Below are positions 8,056 to 16,033 of a stretch of DNA of 64,000 nucleotides, piece by piece. The stretch spans positions 62,001 through 126,000 of the forward strand of contig JAGBIY010000009.1 in NCBI GenBank assembly GCA_017934745.1, given 5' to 3'. The translations under genes were made by a program, and so were the position numbers. Each line of letters starts with the position of its first letter. Within the stretch, counting starts at the first letter, position 1. Source of the DNA: Treponema sp. Lineage in GTDB: Bacteria > Spirochaetota > Spirochaetia > Treponematales > Treponemataceae. Below the pieces are notes generated by a model. It did no database searches, was not told where the DNA came from, and saw nothing but the letters and a program-made list of their open reading frames with translations.

Positions 8056-10083
8056 TTATTTATAACTGAAAGCGAACGGTTTGAATTCGCTTCCTGTTTC
8101 ATTGAAGAATTTAGAGAAGAATTCGTAATATTGAAGACGAATCACCTGAATGGCGACAATCATGCCCTCAAGGACAATGACTATCGCGTTTCCGACGATG
8201 CCAATCACGATGCCCGCTGCGGTGGGCGCAATCGCTATCATCGAAGAAATGATGTAGCCAAGGACGGCGTGCGCCAAAGCGAACGCGCCTACACGGACAA
8301 AGCTTATCGAATTTGAGAGATACGTCGAAACGACCTCTATCAACTCTACGACACCGCCTATCAGGAGCGCGCCCAGACCATTCTCCACGACAGGTCGATG
8401 GCCGTCAAAAAGACGCTCAAGAGGCTCCCCGAACGCCGAGAGAAGCAGAGTCGCACCGATTACAACCCAATCGTACACGGCAGGAGTATGGTCGAAAGCC
8501 GCGACGGCAACCGCGAAGCCGACGACATACCAGAAGAAAATCATGCCCGAAAGGCCGATTTTTCCGAAGAACGCGCTTCCATACTTCTTCTGCGAAATCT
8601 TGTTGAAGAAGTTGATTATCAATCCAATTGAGTTGATGATGAAGCCAAGCCCGATTGTTATGCCGAAAATCGTGAATATCGGGACAATCGGATTCTCCGC
8701 CGCCCAGAATTCAAGGCTGAACAAAGGCTCCTTCAACGCTTCGGGGTCGGTCACTCCGAACGCGGACTTTATCGCTCCGGAAATCGGCAGGAGGACATGG
8801 GTGTTCGCAAAGAACTCGCCTTCCAAAAAGCCCATTATCGAACTTGATATTCCAATGCACATGAAAATAGGAGCGAATTTGTTCCATGCTCCGACCTTGA
8901 TGACTTTTTTCGCCATTAGGATACCGGCAAGAAGGAAGACAAGCCCCTGCCCCAAATCGCCGAACATGATTCCGAAAAGCACTGTGAAGAAAACAGCCAC
9001 GAACGGAGTCGGATCGATTGTTCCGTAAAGCGGAGAGCCGTAGCTGAAAATCATCCGCTCGAACGATCTGACGATTTTTCCATGGTTCATCTTCACAGGA
9101 ACCTTTTCGCTTCCATGAATGACGGACGGAACCTCATGAGGCTCGTAGACGCGTATTGCTATTCGCCCCTCGGTCAAATCACCGAGTTCTTTCATCATTG
9201 GATGAGTGTCGCTCTCAGGAATCCACCCCGTCATTCTGTACACAAGGCTTGTGGATTCAAGAGTATTCTGTTTTTCAATTATCTGGCTTCCAATCGAATA
9301 CGAGGCCAGAAGATGCTTGAACAAATCTATATGTGTCTTTACGAGATTCTCTTTTTCCTCTTCGATTTCAGCCAAAGCCTTTTTCGTTTCAGCCAACTGC
9401 TTGTCCAGCGATTCAAGGACATCGGACGGAACGCCCTTGAAGTCCTTCGGAACTTCCATACCGACAAAGCCAAATTTCTTAAGCTCGGAATCGAGGGAAA
9501 AACGAGCTTTCTTTGACGAAGCCGCCAAAATTTTCGACTTGTCGCCGCTATCGTCGGACAAGGATATGATTACAGCCCTGTTTCCGACCGAAAACTTGAG
9601 TTCGTCGAGCAATGACGGCTCAATGCGGCCGATTTTCAAAGATAGGAACGAAACATGATCCAAATCCTCGAACGGCACATTCAAATTCGCGAACGAATGC
9701 GCTTCATCGCAGGCATTCTGAACACGCTTCAGCTCTTCGGCAAGATCGCTCTCCTTTCTTCTGAGGGCATCGACCTCAGAAAGGAATTTCTCCGCAGACT
9801 CATCATCAGTGGAAGTCGGCTTTGTCGCATTGCTGTAGAAAACATCGTCGAAAGAGAGATCGATTGAGCCACTGGCGTTCAAGAACGTCTTTGACTGTTG
9901 CAAACGCAAGAAAATTTCACCATACGGATTCGACATCTTGGCCGATTCCGCATCGGAGGCAGCCGAAGTCGACTTTGCCTGAAATTGGAAATTGCCTTTC
10001 TTTCCCAAAAATTCAATGACCGAACTGATGTCCTGTTTCAGCACCATCAATTCAACCAACCGCATAGGAGTTGTTCTCGCCAT
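8056..10083 (-). CDS. atpI: V-type ATPase subunit I (membrane stator)
   Basis: Subunit I anchors the peripheral stalks and provides the ion half-channels. The 675-residue protein has a long cytoplasmic N-terminal half with coiled-coil segments (about 90-290), then a membrane half beginning near GTIDPTPFVAVFFTVLFGIM with seven or more hydrophobic helices. The family segment SYLSNSISFVRVGAFALAHA contains the conserved arginine facing the rotor. The ATG at 10083 is preferred over the GTG at 10089 because the AGGGGA site is spaced eight bases from the ATG and only two from the GTG. Confidence 0.95.
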   Translation of the reverse strand: MARTTPMRLVELMVLKQDISSVIEFLGKKGNFQFQAKSTSAASDAESAKMSNPYGEIFLRLQQSKTFLNASGSIDLSFDDVFYSNATKPTSTDDESAEKFLSEVDALRRKESDLAEELKRVQNACDEAHSFANLNVPFEDLDHVSFLSLKIGRIEPSLLDELKFSVGNRAVIISLSDDSGDKSKILAASSKKARFSLDSELKKFGFVGMEVPKDFKGVPSDVLESLDKQLAETKKALAEIEEEKENLVKTHIDLFKHLLASYSIGSQIIEKQNTLESTSLVYRMTGWIPESDTHPMMKELGDLTEGRIAIRVYEPHEVPSVIHGSEKVPVKMNHGKIVRSFERMIFSYGSPLYGTIDPTPFVAVFFTVLFGIMFGDLGQGLVFLLAGILMAKKVIKVGAWNKFAPIFMCIGISSSIMGFLEGEFFANTHVLLPISGAIKSAFGVTDPEALKEPLFSLEFWAAENPIVPIFTIFGITIGLGFIINSIGLIINFFNKISQKKYGSAFFGKIGLSGMIFFWYVVGFAVAVAAFDHTPAVYDWVVIGATLLLSAFGEPLERLFDGHRPVVENGLGALLIGGVVELIEVVSTYLSNSISFVRVGAFALAHAVLGYIISSMIAIAPTAAGIVIGIVGNAIVIVLEGMIVAIQVIRLQYYEFFSKFFNETGSEFKPFAFSYK

Positions 10084-10097
10084 ATTCACTTCCCCTT

Positions 10098-11117
10098 TTA
10101 TCTCAGTTCTGAATATCCTGCCGCGCTCATGAGTTTTTCCGAATCCAAATCGAGACGCAAGCCTTCAGCGACGGCACGTATCATGTCAAGCTCGCTCTGC
10201 TTTATCTTGAACCAGGAAACGATGCTCAGGACGCTCATCGGACTCTTGTGGAACGCCGAGACTGCCATTTTGTCCAGCTCCACTTTGAACGACTTCTCTA
10301 CCCATGCGGGATCGATTTTCCAAACCGTTCCATCTTCGTGCGGATTCAAATGTCGGCTGTATCTCCAATCCTTCCAATCATCATACGAACTGACATCTTT
10401 TTCCAAAATGTCCAAAGCGTCTTTTGCAAGCACATCGTTCTTCTTCTTGGAATCATCCGCGAAAGCCAACCTAGACACTATTTCATCAGATGGCATGTCG
10501 TAATAGACCTTCAAGCGGAGAACCCACAAGATGTTGCGAACGGAGACATCAGCCTTCACAAGTTTTGAAACCTCGACACGCTCGTCGCCGGAAAGTTTTT
10601 GAACGGCCCGCCAAAGTTCCCTTATGTACTGGACATCCAGTTTGGAATCATAATCCTGCAACTCAGAAACACGAGGAATTTCATTGTACCACGAAACTGG
10701 AGAATCTGCCGTTATTTTTTTTATATTCGGCCATGCTTTGTAATTCAGTTTTGAATATTCTTTTATATCAAGAATATGTGGCAAAGAGATTTCGCCAAGG
10801 CTCAAGGCGGCACCGACCTCTTTCAAGTTGTCATATTCATAGAAATTCAGAAGAGCCAACAGAACGTCTGCCGGATTCGTGAAATTCTTTATCAAATCGA
10901 CATACTGCGACAAAAAGCGACTCTCACAGCGCGATTCAATCTCTTTTGAAAGAAGCATTTCAGGGGCGGAAGGAGTTTCGCCCGAAAAAAGAAGGGAATA
11001 CAAATCTCTCAGCGATTTTACGGAAAACAGCCGAGAAGCGTTTTTCCCGACAAAAGACTTAGCGAGCATTCCACCCGCTTTTGCGTACACATAAGCAGAA
11101 GCCGCAGACGAATCCAT
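10098..11117 (-). CDS. atpC: V-type ATPase subunit C (AC39-like)
   Basis: This subunit joins the rotor ring to the central stalk. The 339-residue, mostly helical product has the repeated family features: an N-terminal AYVYAKAGGMLAKSF, the paired ILWVLRLKVYYDMP element, and a C-terminal PMSVLSIVSWFKIKQSELDMIRAVAEG, which matches the conserved end of AC39-like proteins. A GAGGTG site lies just before the ATG. It sits between the small stalk gene and atpI. Confidence 0.9.
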   Translation of the reverse strand: MDSSAASAYVYAKAGGMLAKSFVGKNASRLFSVKSLRDLYSLLFSGETPSAPEMLLSKEIESRCESRFLSQYVDLIKNFTNPADVLLALLNFYEYDNLKEVGAALSLGEISLPHILDIKEYSKLNYKAWPNIKKITADSPVSWYNEIPRVSELQDYDSKLDVQYIRELWRAVQKLSGDERVEVSKLVKADVSVRNILWVLRLKVYYDMPSDEIVSRLAFADDSKKKNDVLAKDALDILEKDVSSYDDWKDWRYSRHLNPHEDGTVWKIDPAWVEKSFKVELDKMAVSAFHKSPMSVLSIVSWFKIKQSELDMIRAVAEGLRLDLDSEKLMSAAGYSELR

Positions 11118-11171
11118 AAAATCACCTCGATAATATTTTCAACAATTTTTATTATCAACCATCTTGGCGAA

Positions 11172-11492
11172 TTAAGCAAACAGGATTTTATCCAAACAAG
11201 AATCGAACTCGCCGACAGTTTTTTCGGACCGCAAAATTCTTTCTTTGAATTCTTTTACCGCCGATTCGGATTTGGATTTTATCGTCTCGATTGACTTCTC
11301 ATACATCTGCTCGTTTTCCGCTATGATTTTTTCAAAGAACTCCTTGAATTTCGCATCAGCGGAACTTTTTGCAGAACTGATTCGCTTGTCGGCCTCGTTT
11401 TGCGCATCCAAAACCAACGCCTGAGCATTTTGCTCGACTTCCAAGAGATGATTGAGAACGACAGATTCGTTGTTCGGCACTTTATCGGACAT
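11172..11492 (-). CDS. Small coiled-coil protein, probable V-ATPase G/H-type stalk subunit
   Basis: The 106-residue product (MSDKVPNNESVVLNHLLEVE...) is one long charged helix with Ala, Glu and Lys in heptad-like spacing, and the motif LEVEQNAQALVLDAQNEAD resembles archaeal-type subunit G/H, the partner of subunit E in the peripheral stalk. Position at the head of the ATPase genes supports this. The ATG at 11492 follows an AGGAGGGG site; a TTG at 11507 overlapping the preceding stop is less likely. Sequence alone cannot exclude another coiled-coil role. Confidence 0.72.
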   Translation of the reverse strand: MSDKVPNNESVVLNHLLEVEQNAQALVLDAQNEADKRISSAKSSADAKFKEFFEKIIAENEQMYEKSIETIKSKSESAVKEFKERILRSEKTVGEFDSCLDKILFA

Positions 11493-11503
11493 TTCCCCTC
11501 CTA

Positions 11504-11971
11504 TCAATCAGAGAGAGATTCCTCTGATTGCGAAATCAAATTGTAAACATCAGAAGCGGATTGGCACCTGACGATTTTATCAACAATTCCAGGAATTTGA
11601 AGGACCAAAGCAAGCTGCTTGAGAATCTGGATGTGACGCTCAGTCTCATCCGACGCACCAAGAATCATGAAAACGACATGGACAGGAGCTTTGTCCAAAG
11701 AATCGTAATCGATTCCCGACCTGCTTATCCCGATCGCGCCGATACTGCCTTCCACACTCGGCACAAGAGCGTGAGGAACACCGACACTGTGCATTATGCC
11801 TGTCGACATTTTGGACTCACGCTCGTTGAGAGCGGCTATGGTCTCCGCCCTATCCAATTTCGGATAGAACGAATGTATGGATTCGACCATCTCCTCAAAG
11901 AGTTCATCTTTTTCAGTACTTTCAAGATTCACAACGATAGTTTCTTTTGGAAATATTTCTCCAAGTACCAT
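11504..11971 (-). CDS. ptsN: PTS IIA domain protein of the PtsN (nitrogen) type
   Basis: EIIA-Ntr proteins accept phosphate on a histidine from HPr or NPr and act as regulators rather than sugar carriers. The 155-residue product has the type-2 IIA fold signature: TGIMHSVGVPHALVPSV with the phospho-acceptor His at about 67, and a C-terminal ETERHIQILKQLALVLQ segment. The ATG at 11971 is preferred because GGGAGG lies seven bases upstream. It is placed between secG and the V-ATPase genes, with its stop about a dozen bases before the stalk gene, so it is almost certainly cotranscribed with the ATPase. A regulatory link to ion pumping is inference. Confidence 0.9.
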   Translation of the reverse strand: MVLGEIFPKETIVVNLESTEKDELFEEMVESIHSFYPKLDRAETIAALNERESKMSTGIMHSVGVPHALVPSVEGSIGAIGISRSGIDYDSLDKAPVHVVFMILGASDETERHIQILKQLALVLQIPGIVDKIVRCQSASDVYNLISQSEESLSD

Positions 11972-12006
11972 AAAATGACCTCCCATTGTATTTCGAACAG
12001 ATAGAA

Positions 12007-12579
12007 TTAGTTGGCAGCGGCAGCTGGAGCAGACGGCTCGACGGTGGCGGCATCACCACTTGCAGGAGCCGGAGTCTCAGACACAGGCTGGGCAGCTTCC
12101 ACAGGAGCTGTAGGCTCTGTAGAGACGGCATTCTCAGCGGCAGGAGCAACAGCCTCAACAGGTTCAGCAGCGGCAGCATCGGAATTCTCAACAGGAGTCT
12201 CGGCAACTGAAGAAGAAGCATCAGATGCAGGTTCCGCATTGCCAGTCGTTTTCCACCAGTCAGACGCAGAAGAAGAAGCCGCGGCATCGCTCTGGATGTT
12301 CATCGTCTTGGCAGCCTCGGACAAATCGTCGCTGTGGCTCTTTGCAGATTTTTTATTCGCAAGCGCAAGCGCAAAAACAACAACAAAAAACAAAACTACA
12401 AAAACGGCAGTCGCTTTCGTCAAGACCGAAGCCGAATGCGCTCCAAAAGCGGCGGAGTTTCCGCCACCGAGCATTCCACCCATACCGCTATTGTCCTGAT
12501 CCTGCACAAGGACGAGAAGGACCAAAAGAACACAGACGATAACAAAAGCAACCAAAAGAACTACGCTAATAGCACCCAT
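12007..12579 (-). CDS. secG: SecG translocase subunit with long Ala/Pro/Glu tail
   Basis: SecG is the small accessory subunit of the SecYEG channel. The first 75 residues are typical: a first transmembrane helix (SVVLLVAFVIVCVLLVLLVL), the glycine-rich NSGMGGMLGGGNSAAFGAHS loop, and a second helix. The protein then continues for about 110 residues of Ala, Pro, Glu, Ser and Thr with no predicted fold, making it about 190 residues instead of the usual 70-110. The ATG at 12579 follows a GGAG site by six bases. It is the first gene after the tpiA terminator and lies 35 bases ahead of the PtsN-like gene, so it probably opens the V-ATPase operon. Confidence 0.93.
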   Translation of the reverse strand: MGAISVVLLVAFVIVCVLLVLLVLVQDQDNSGMGGMLGGGNSAAFGAHSASVLTKATAVFVVLFFVVVFALALANKKSAKSHSDDLSEAAKTMNIQSDAAASSSASDWWKTTGNAEPASDASSSVAETPVENSDAAAAEPVEAVAPAAENAVSTEPTAPVEAAQPVSETPAPASGDAATVEPSAPAAAAN

Positions 12580-12641
12580 TTTTTTCTCCAAACTTTATTC
12601 GGTACATTTAATTTTATAGAACAGTAATACTATACGAAAAA

Positions 12642-12669
12642 GCCGACAGAATCAACAGAAACTGTCGGC
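12642..12669 (-). terminator. Intrinsic terminator after tpiA
   Basis: On the minus strand an 8-bp stem, GCCGACAG with CTGTCGGC around a 12-base loop, is followed at once by TTTTT. It lies 27 bases after the tpiA stop and separates tpiA from secG. Confidence 0.85.
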
Positions 12670-12695
12670 CATTGACGAGAGGAAGCGAACCTACC

Positions 12696-13451
12696 CTATT
12701 TTACAGAAAACCGGCATATCGGAACAAACGTTTCGGCCTTCAACGAAGCTCCGCCTATCAATCCACCGTCGATGTCGGATTGGGCGAGAAGCTCCTCGGC
12801 ATTCTTCGCATTCATCGAACCGCCGTACAAAATCCTGATTTCATCGGCAATCTTCTGTCCGTAAATCTCACCTATCGTTTTTCGCACAAACGCATGTGTC
12901 TTATTGGCTTCCTCAGGTGTCGCCGTCTGTCCCGTTCCAATCGCCCAGATAGGCTCATAGGCAATCGTTATGTGAGACATCTGTTCAGCCGAGACACCAG
13001 AAAGCCCAGTCTTTATCTGAAGACTGCAAACGGCCTCCGTAACACCGACGATTTTGTGGGAAAAACGCTCACCTATGCACAGAACAACATCAAGGCCGTG
13101 CTCAAGCGCGATTTTCACCTTGCTGTTTATTATCTTGTTGTTCTCATAAAAATCGTTGCGCCTTTCACTGTGCCCCAAAATAACGGTCTGCACACCGACA
13201 TCCTTCAGCATTGTCGCGGAAATTTCTCCCGTATGCGCTCCGTTTTCCGTGTAAGTGACATCCTGAGCGCCAAGAATAATGTTGGAACCTTTTACAATCT
13301 GTGAGACAGCATCGAGATAAACGAACGGAGGAGCAATCATGAAAGTGTTCTTCACATCCTTGAGCTGTTCTACAAGAGACTTTGCCAATTCAACAGCACC
13401 AGCCTTGTCCATATTCATTTTCCAGTTACCAGCAATGTACTTAGCGCGCAT
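12696..13451 (-). CDS. tpiA: Triosephosphate isomerase
   Basis: TpiA interconverts dihydroxyacetone phosphate and glyceraldehyde 3-phosphate in glycolysis. The 251-residue length is standard. The active-site residues are all present: Lys11 in AGNWKMN, His94 in ILGHSERR and Glu166 in AYEPIWAIGTG, followed by the phosphate loop ILYGGSMNAKN. It lies downstream of pgk in the same direction, but a terminator-like hairpin (13527-13555) separates them, so it may have its own promoter in the 124-base gap. Confidence 0.98.
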   Translation of the reverse strand: MRAKYIAGNWKMNMDKAGAVELAKSLVEQLKDVKNTFMIAPPFVYLDAVSQIVKGSNIILGAQDVTYTENGAHTGEISATMLKDVGVQTVILGHSERRNDFYENNKIINSKVKIALEHGLDVVLCIGERFSHKIVGVTEAVCSLQIKTGLSGVSAEQMSHITIAYEPIWAIGTGQTATPEEANKTHAFVRKTIGEIYGQKIADEIRILYGGSMNAKNAEELLAQSDIDGGLIGGASLKAETFVPICRFSVK

Positions 13452-13526
13452 ACAAACCCCTTACACTAGGCTGCCTGAAGTGATTTTCCAGACAGACAAA
13501 AATTTCAACAAGTTCTCAAAAAACAC

Positions 13527-13555
13527 GGACGCCAGGAAAACACATCCCGGCATCC
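13527..13555 (-). terminator. Intrinsic terminator after pgk
   Basis: On the minus strand, GGATGCCGGG pairs with CCTGGCGTCC (10 bp including two G-U pairs) around a short loop, followed by TGTTTTTTG. It lies 21 bases after the pgk stop codon. Confidence 0.8.
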
Positions 13556-13575
13556 GCTTCAAAATCAAAATCTAG

Positions 13576-14844
13576 TTACTTCGTCTCCAAACAAGCGATT
13601 CCCGGAAGAGTCTTTCCTTCAAGGAATTCGAGAGAAGCACCGCCACCTGTTGAAACATGGCTCATCTTGTCCGCCAAGTTGAATTTGTTCACAGCCGCGA
13701 CAGAATCTCCACCGCCGACCACAGTCATGGCTCCACGGCCAGTAGCCTCCGCGACGAGGCGGGCGACTGTCTCGGTGCCTTTCGCGAACGCATCGAACTC
13801 GAAGACTCCGACAGGTCCGTTCCAGACAATGGACTTGGCTGTCGAAAGGACTTCCTTGTACGCCTCGATAGTCTTCGGCCCGACATCCATAGCCATGAGG
13901 TTGTCGGGGATGTCCTTTCCGTCCACAGCGACAGGTGTGGCGTTGGCGTCGAATTTGTCAGCCGCCACATGGTCGACAGGAAGAACGATTTTCACGCCCT
14001 TCTTTTCAGCGTCTGCAAGGAGCTTCTTCGCAGTGTCGATGAAATCATCCTCGACGAGAGAGATTCCGACCTTGTAGCCCTGGGCCTTCAAGAACGTATA
14101 AGCCATTCCGCCGCCGATTACGAGAGCGGAAGCGTTCTTCAAGAGGGACTCGAGGACAGCGATTTTTGAGGAAACTTTCGCGCCGCCGATGATGGCGACC
14201 TGAGGTTTCGGAGGATTCTCGACCATCGGCTGGATGTACTTGACCTCTTTTTCCATCAAGAAGCCGCCGACTTTTGTGGAGACGAATTTCGCGATGGATG
14301 CTGTCGAAGCCTGATCGCGGTGCGCAGTTCCGAACGCGTCGTTGACGAAGATGTCACCGTACGAAGCAAGCTCCTTCGCCATGACATCACGCTCGGCAGC
14401 GTCCTTTGAAGTCTCTTCCTTGTGGAAGCGTGTGTTCTCAAGCATAGCGACCGCGCCTTCTGGAAGAGCGTCGATTGCGGCTTTCTGTCCAAGTGCGTCC
14501 GGGAGGAATTTCACAGGAGTTCCGAGATTCTCCGCGAAGTACTTCACGACAGGCTCAAGCCTGTTCTTGCCGTTGATGAATTTCTCAGAATCCGCTTCCG
14601 TCCATGTCTTTCCGGCCTTTTCCGCTTTCTCCTGGGCCTTCTTCACATCTTTTTTAGGATCGCCCAAGTGGCTCATCAAAACAAGGCTTCTCGGCTTCTG
14701 CTCAAGGATATATTTTATGGTAGGCAAAGCGGCCACGATTCTCGTGTCGTCCTGAACGACGCCGTCTTTCATCGGCACATTGAAATCGACACGCATGATG
14801 ATTCTTTTTCCAGCCAAATCAACGTCTTTTACAGTTTTAATCAT
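13576..14844 (-). CDS. pgk: Phosphoglycerate kinase
   Basis: Pgk transfers phosphate from 1,3-bisphosphoglycerate to ADP. The 422-residue product carries the N-domain signature [16 protein letters not shown], the substrate-binding arginine and histidine region in [11 protein letters not shown], the hinge and nucleotide motifs [15 protein letters not shown] and [14 protein letters not shown], and the C-terminal [12 protein letters not shown] and [13 protein letters not shown]. The ATG at 14844 follows GGAGG by about 11 bases; the TTG at 14862 overlaps the ribosome site and is unlikely. A good promoter lies upstream at 14899-14927. Confidence 0.98.
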   Translation of the reverse strand: MIKTVKDVDLAGKRIIMRVDFNVPMKDGVVQDDTRIVAALPTIKYILEQKPRSLVLMSHLGDPKKDVKKAQEKAEKAGKTWTEADSEKFINGKNRLEPVVKYFAENLGTPVKFLPDALGQKAAIDALPEGAVAMLENTRFHKEETSKDAAERDVMAKELASYGDIFVNDAFGTAHRDQASTASIAKFVSTKVGGFLMEKEVKYIQPMVENPPKPQVAIIGGAKVSSKIAVLESLLKNASALVIGGGMAYTFLKAQGYKVGISLVEDDFIDTAKKLLADAEKKGVKIVLPVDHVAADKFDANATPVAVDGKDIPDNLMAMDVGPKTIEAYKEVLSTAKSIVWNGPVGVFEFDAFAKGTETVARLVAEATGRGAMTVVGGGDSVAAVNKFNLADKMSHVSTGGGASLEFLEGKTLPGIACLETK

Positions 14845-14898
14845 TTCTAGTTTTTCCTCCAAAGAAAATCAATTAAATTCAAAAAATTCAATTGAATT

Positions 14899-14927
14899 AT
14901 GATAAACCATACTATTTTCAAAGTCAA
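14899..14927 (-). promoter_or_regulatory. Sigma-70-type promoter of pgk
   Basis: On the minus strand TTGACT (14922-14927) and TATCAT (14899-14904) are separated by exactly 17 bases, about 55 bases before the pgk start. The surrounding sequence is AT-rich. Confidence 0.65.
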
Positions 14928-14956
14928 AGAAAAAAAATGACGACAAGACCACGCTG

Positions 14957-16030
14957 TCAGCGGGAGTTTTCCACCTTTTCGACATATGAGCCGAAATCGA
15001 CACCGCTCACGTTCTTCTCTCCCCTGAAATTTCTGCCGTCCTCAAGAGACATGAATTCGTTCTCGACACAGCCGAGCACCGCATCGAAGTCTGGAGAATC
15101 GAAAGGAACGTCGGGAACGGGAGATTTCTTGAGTTTTTCCGAATACTTCCTGCCGTCGTCTGATTTTTTCTTGGCGTTGTAGAGATTCCAGAGGAAACGC
15201 GCCGAAAGAGTCTTCGAGACGAGGCTCTCGGAATCGACACCCGAACTCTCGGAGGAAACGGAATCCAAGAGTCCAGACGTTAGCACTTTATAGTAGAATT
15301 CCCTGTTGTCCATCCTCTTTCCGCCAGCGAGACTGTAAAGAAAGCCAGACTTCGACTTTGCGATTGAAAGCATCTGCGAAACAGTTATTTCTGGAAGCGA
15401 GAGCAAATCAGCGGCCTCGGAGGTTGAATCGACAGCGCGGAGGCTCCACGACAAATCGCGCACTTTTTTGTACGCGGAACTGTAGTATTCGTCGAGCGTC
15501 AAAAACGCCTCGTCGAATTTCGCGACCGACTGCCCATATTTTTTGGAAGAAAAAAAGTCGAGCGCGCTTTCAAGCAGGAGAATATCCTTCTCGGCGACCT
15601 CCCCCGCTTTCTCTTCGACATTCTGAAATCCAAGAACTCCGAGTCTGTGCGCGAGAACGACCGCCTGGGTGTCGCCCTTGTACTCGGAAATCGACTTTTC
15701 GTACATGGAAGAAGCCCTGCCCGTCTTTCCCTGAATCAAGAGGGCCTTTCCCAACAGAGCGCACAGACGCGCGCGGGCCGACTTCTGGATGGAATTGTCG
15801 GAAAGCGCGGCCTCCACATCAAAGACGAATTCCTCGATTGCGAGGGATTTTCGCGAAGAAGCCTCCTCGTCAGCTGCGGGCAGAAAGGAATCGGCATCTA
15901 TGACCGCCATCCTAGCCTCGAACGAAAGCACCTCGTCGCTGTACGAGACCCTCTCAATGTTCACGTCCTGCTGAAGGCTCGTACAGGAGAAAAAAAACGG
16001 GACAAGGAACAGAATAAAAAACTTTTTCAT
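14957..16030 (-). CDS. Lipoprotein with helical repeats, function unknown
   Basis: The product has a lipoprotein signal (MKKFFILFLVPFFFSC) with the lipid-modified Cys at about residue 16. The remaining 340 residues are mostly helical, and ARARLCALLGKALLIQGKTGRASSMYEKSI looks like tetratricopeptide-type helix pairs, so an assembly or scaffold role in the periplasm is possible. A GAGGTG site that overlaps the end of the upstream 925-residue gene precedes the ATG; three bases separate the two genes, so they form an operon. I do not recognise a named family. Confidence 0.75.
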   Translation of the reverse strand: MKKFFILFLVPFFFSCTSLQQDVNIERVSYSDEVLSFEARMAVIDADSFLPAADEEASSRKSLAIEEFVFDVEAALSDNSIQKSARARLCALLGKALLIQGKTGRASSMYEKSISEYKGDTQAVVLAHRLGVLGFQNVEEKAGEVAEKDILLLESALDFFSSKKYGQSVAKFDEAFLTLDEYYSSAYKKVRDLSWSLRAVDSTSEAADLLSLPEITVSQMLSIAKSKSGFLYSLAGGKRMDNREFYYKVLTSGLLDSVSSESSGVDSESLVSKTLSARFLWNLYNAKKKSDDGRKYSEKLKKSPVPDVPFDSPDFDAVLGCVENEFMSLEDGRNFRGEKNVSGVDFGSYVEKVENSR

Positions 16031-16033
16031 GCG

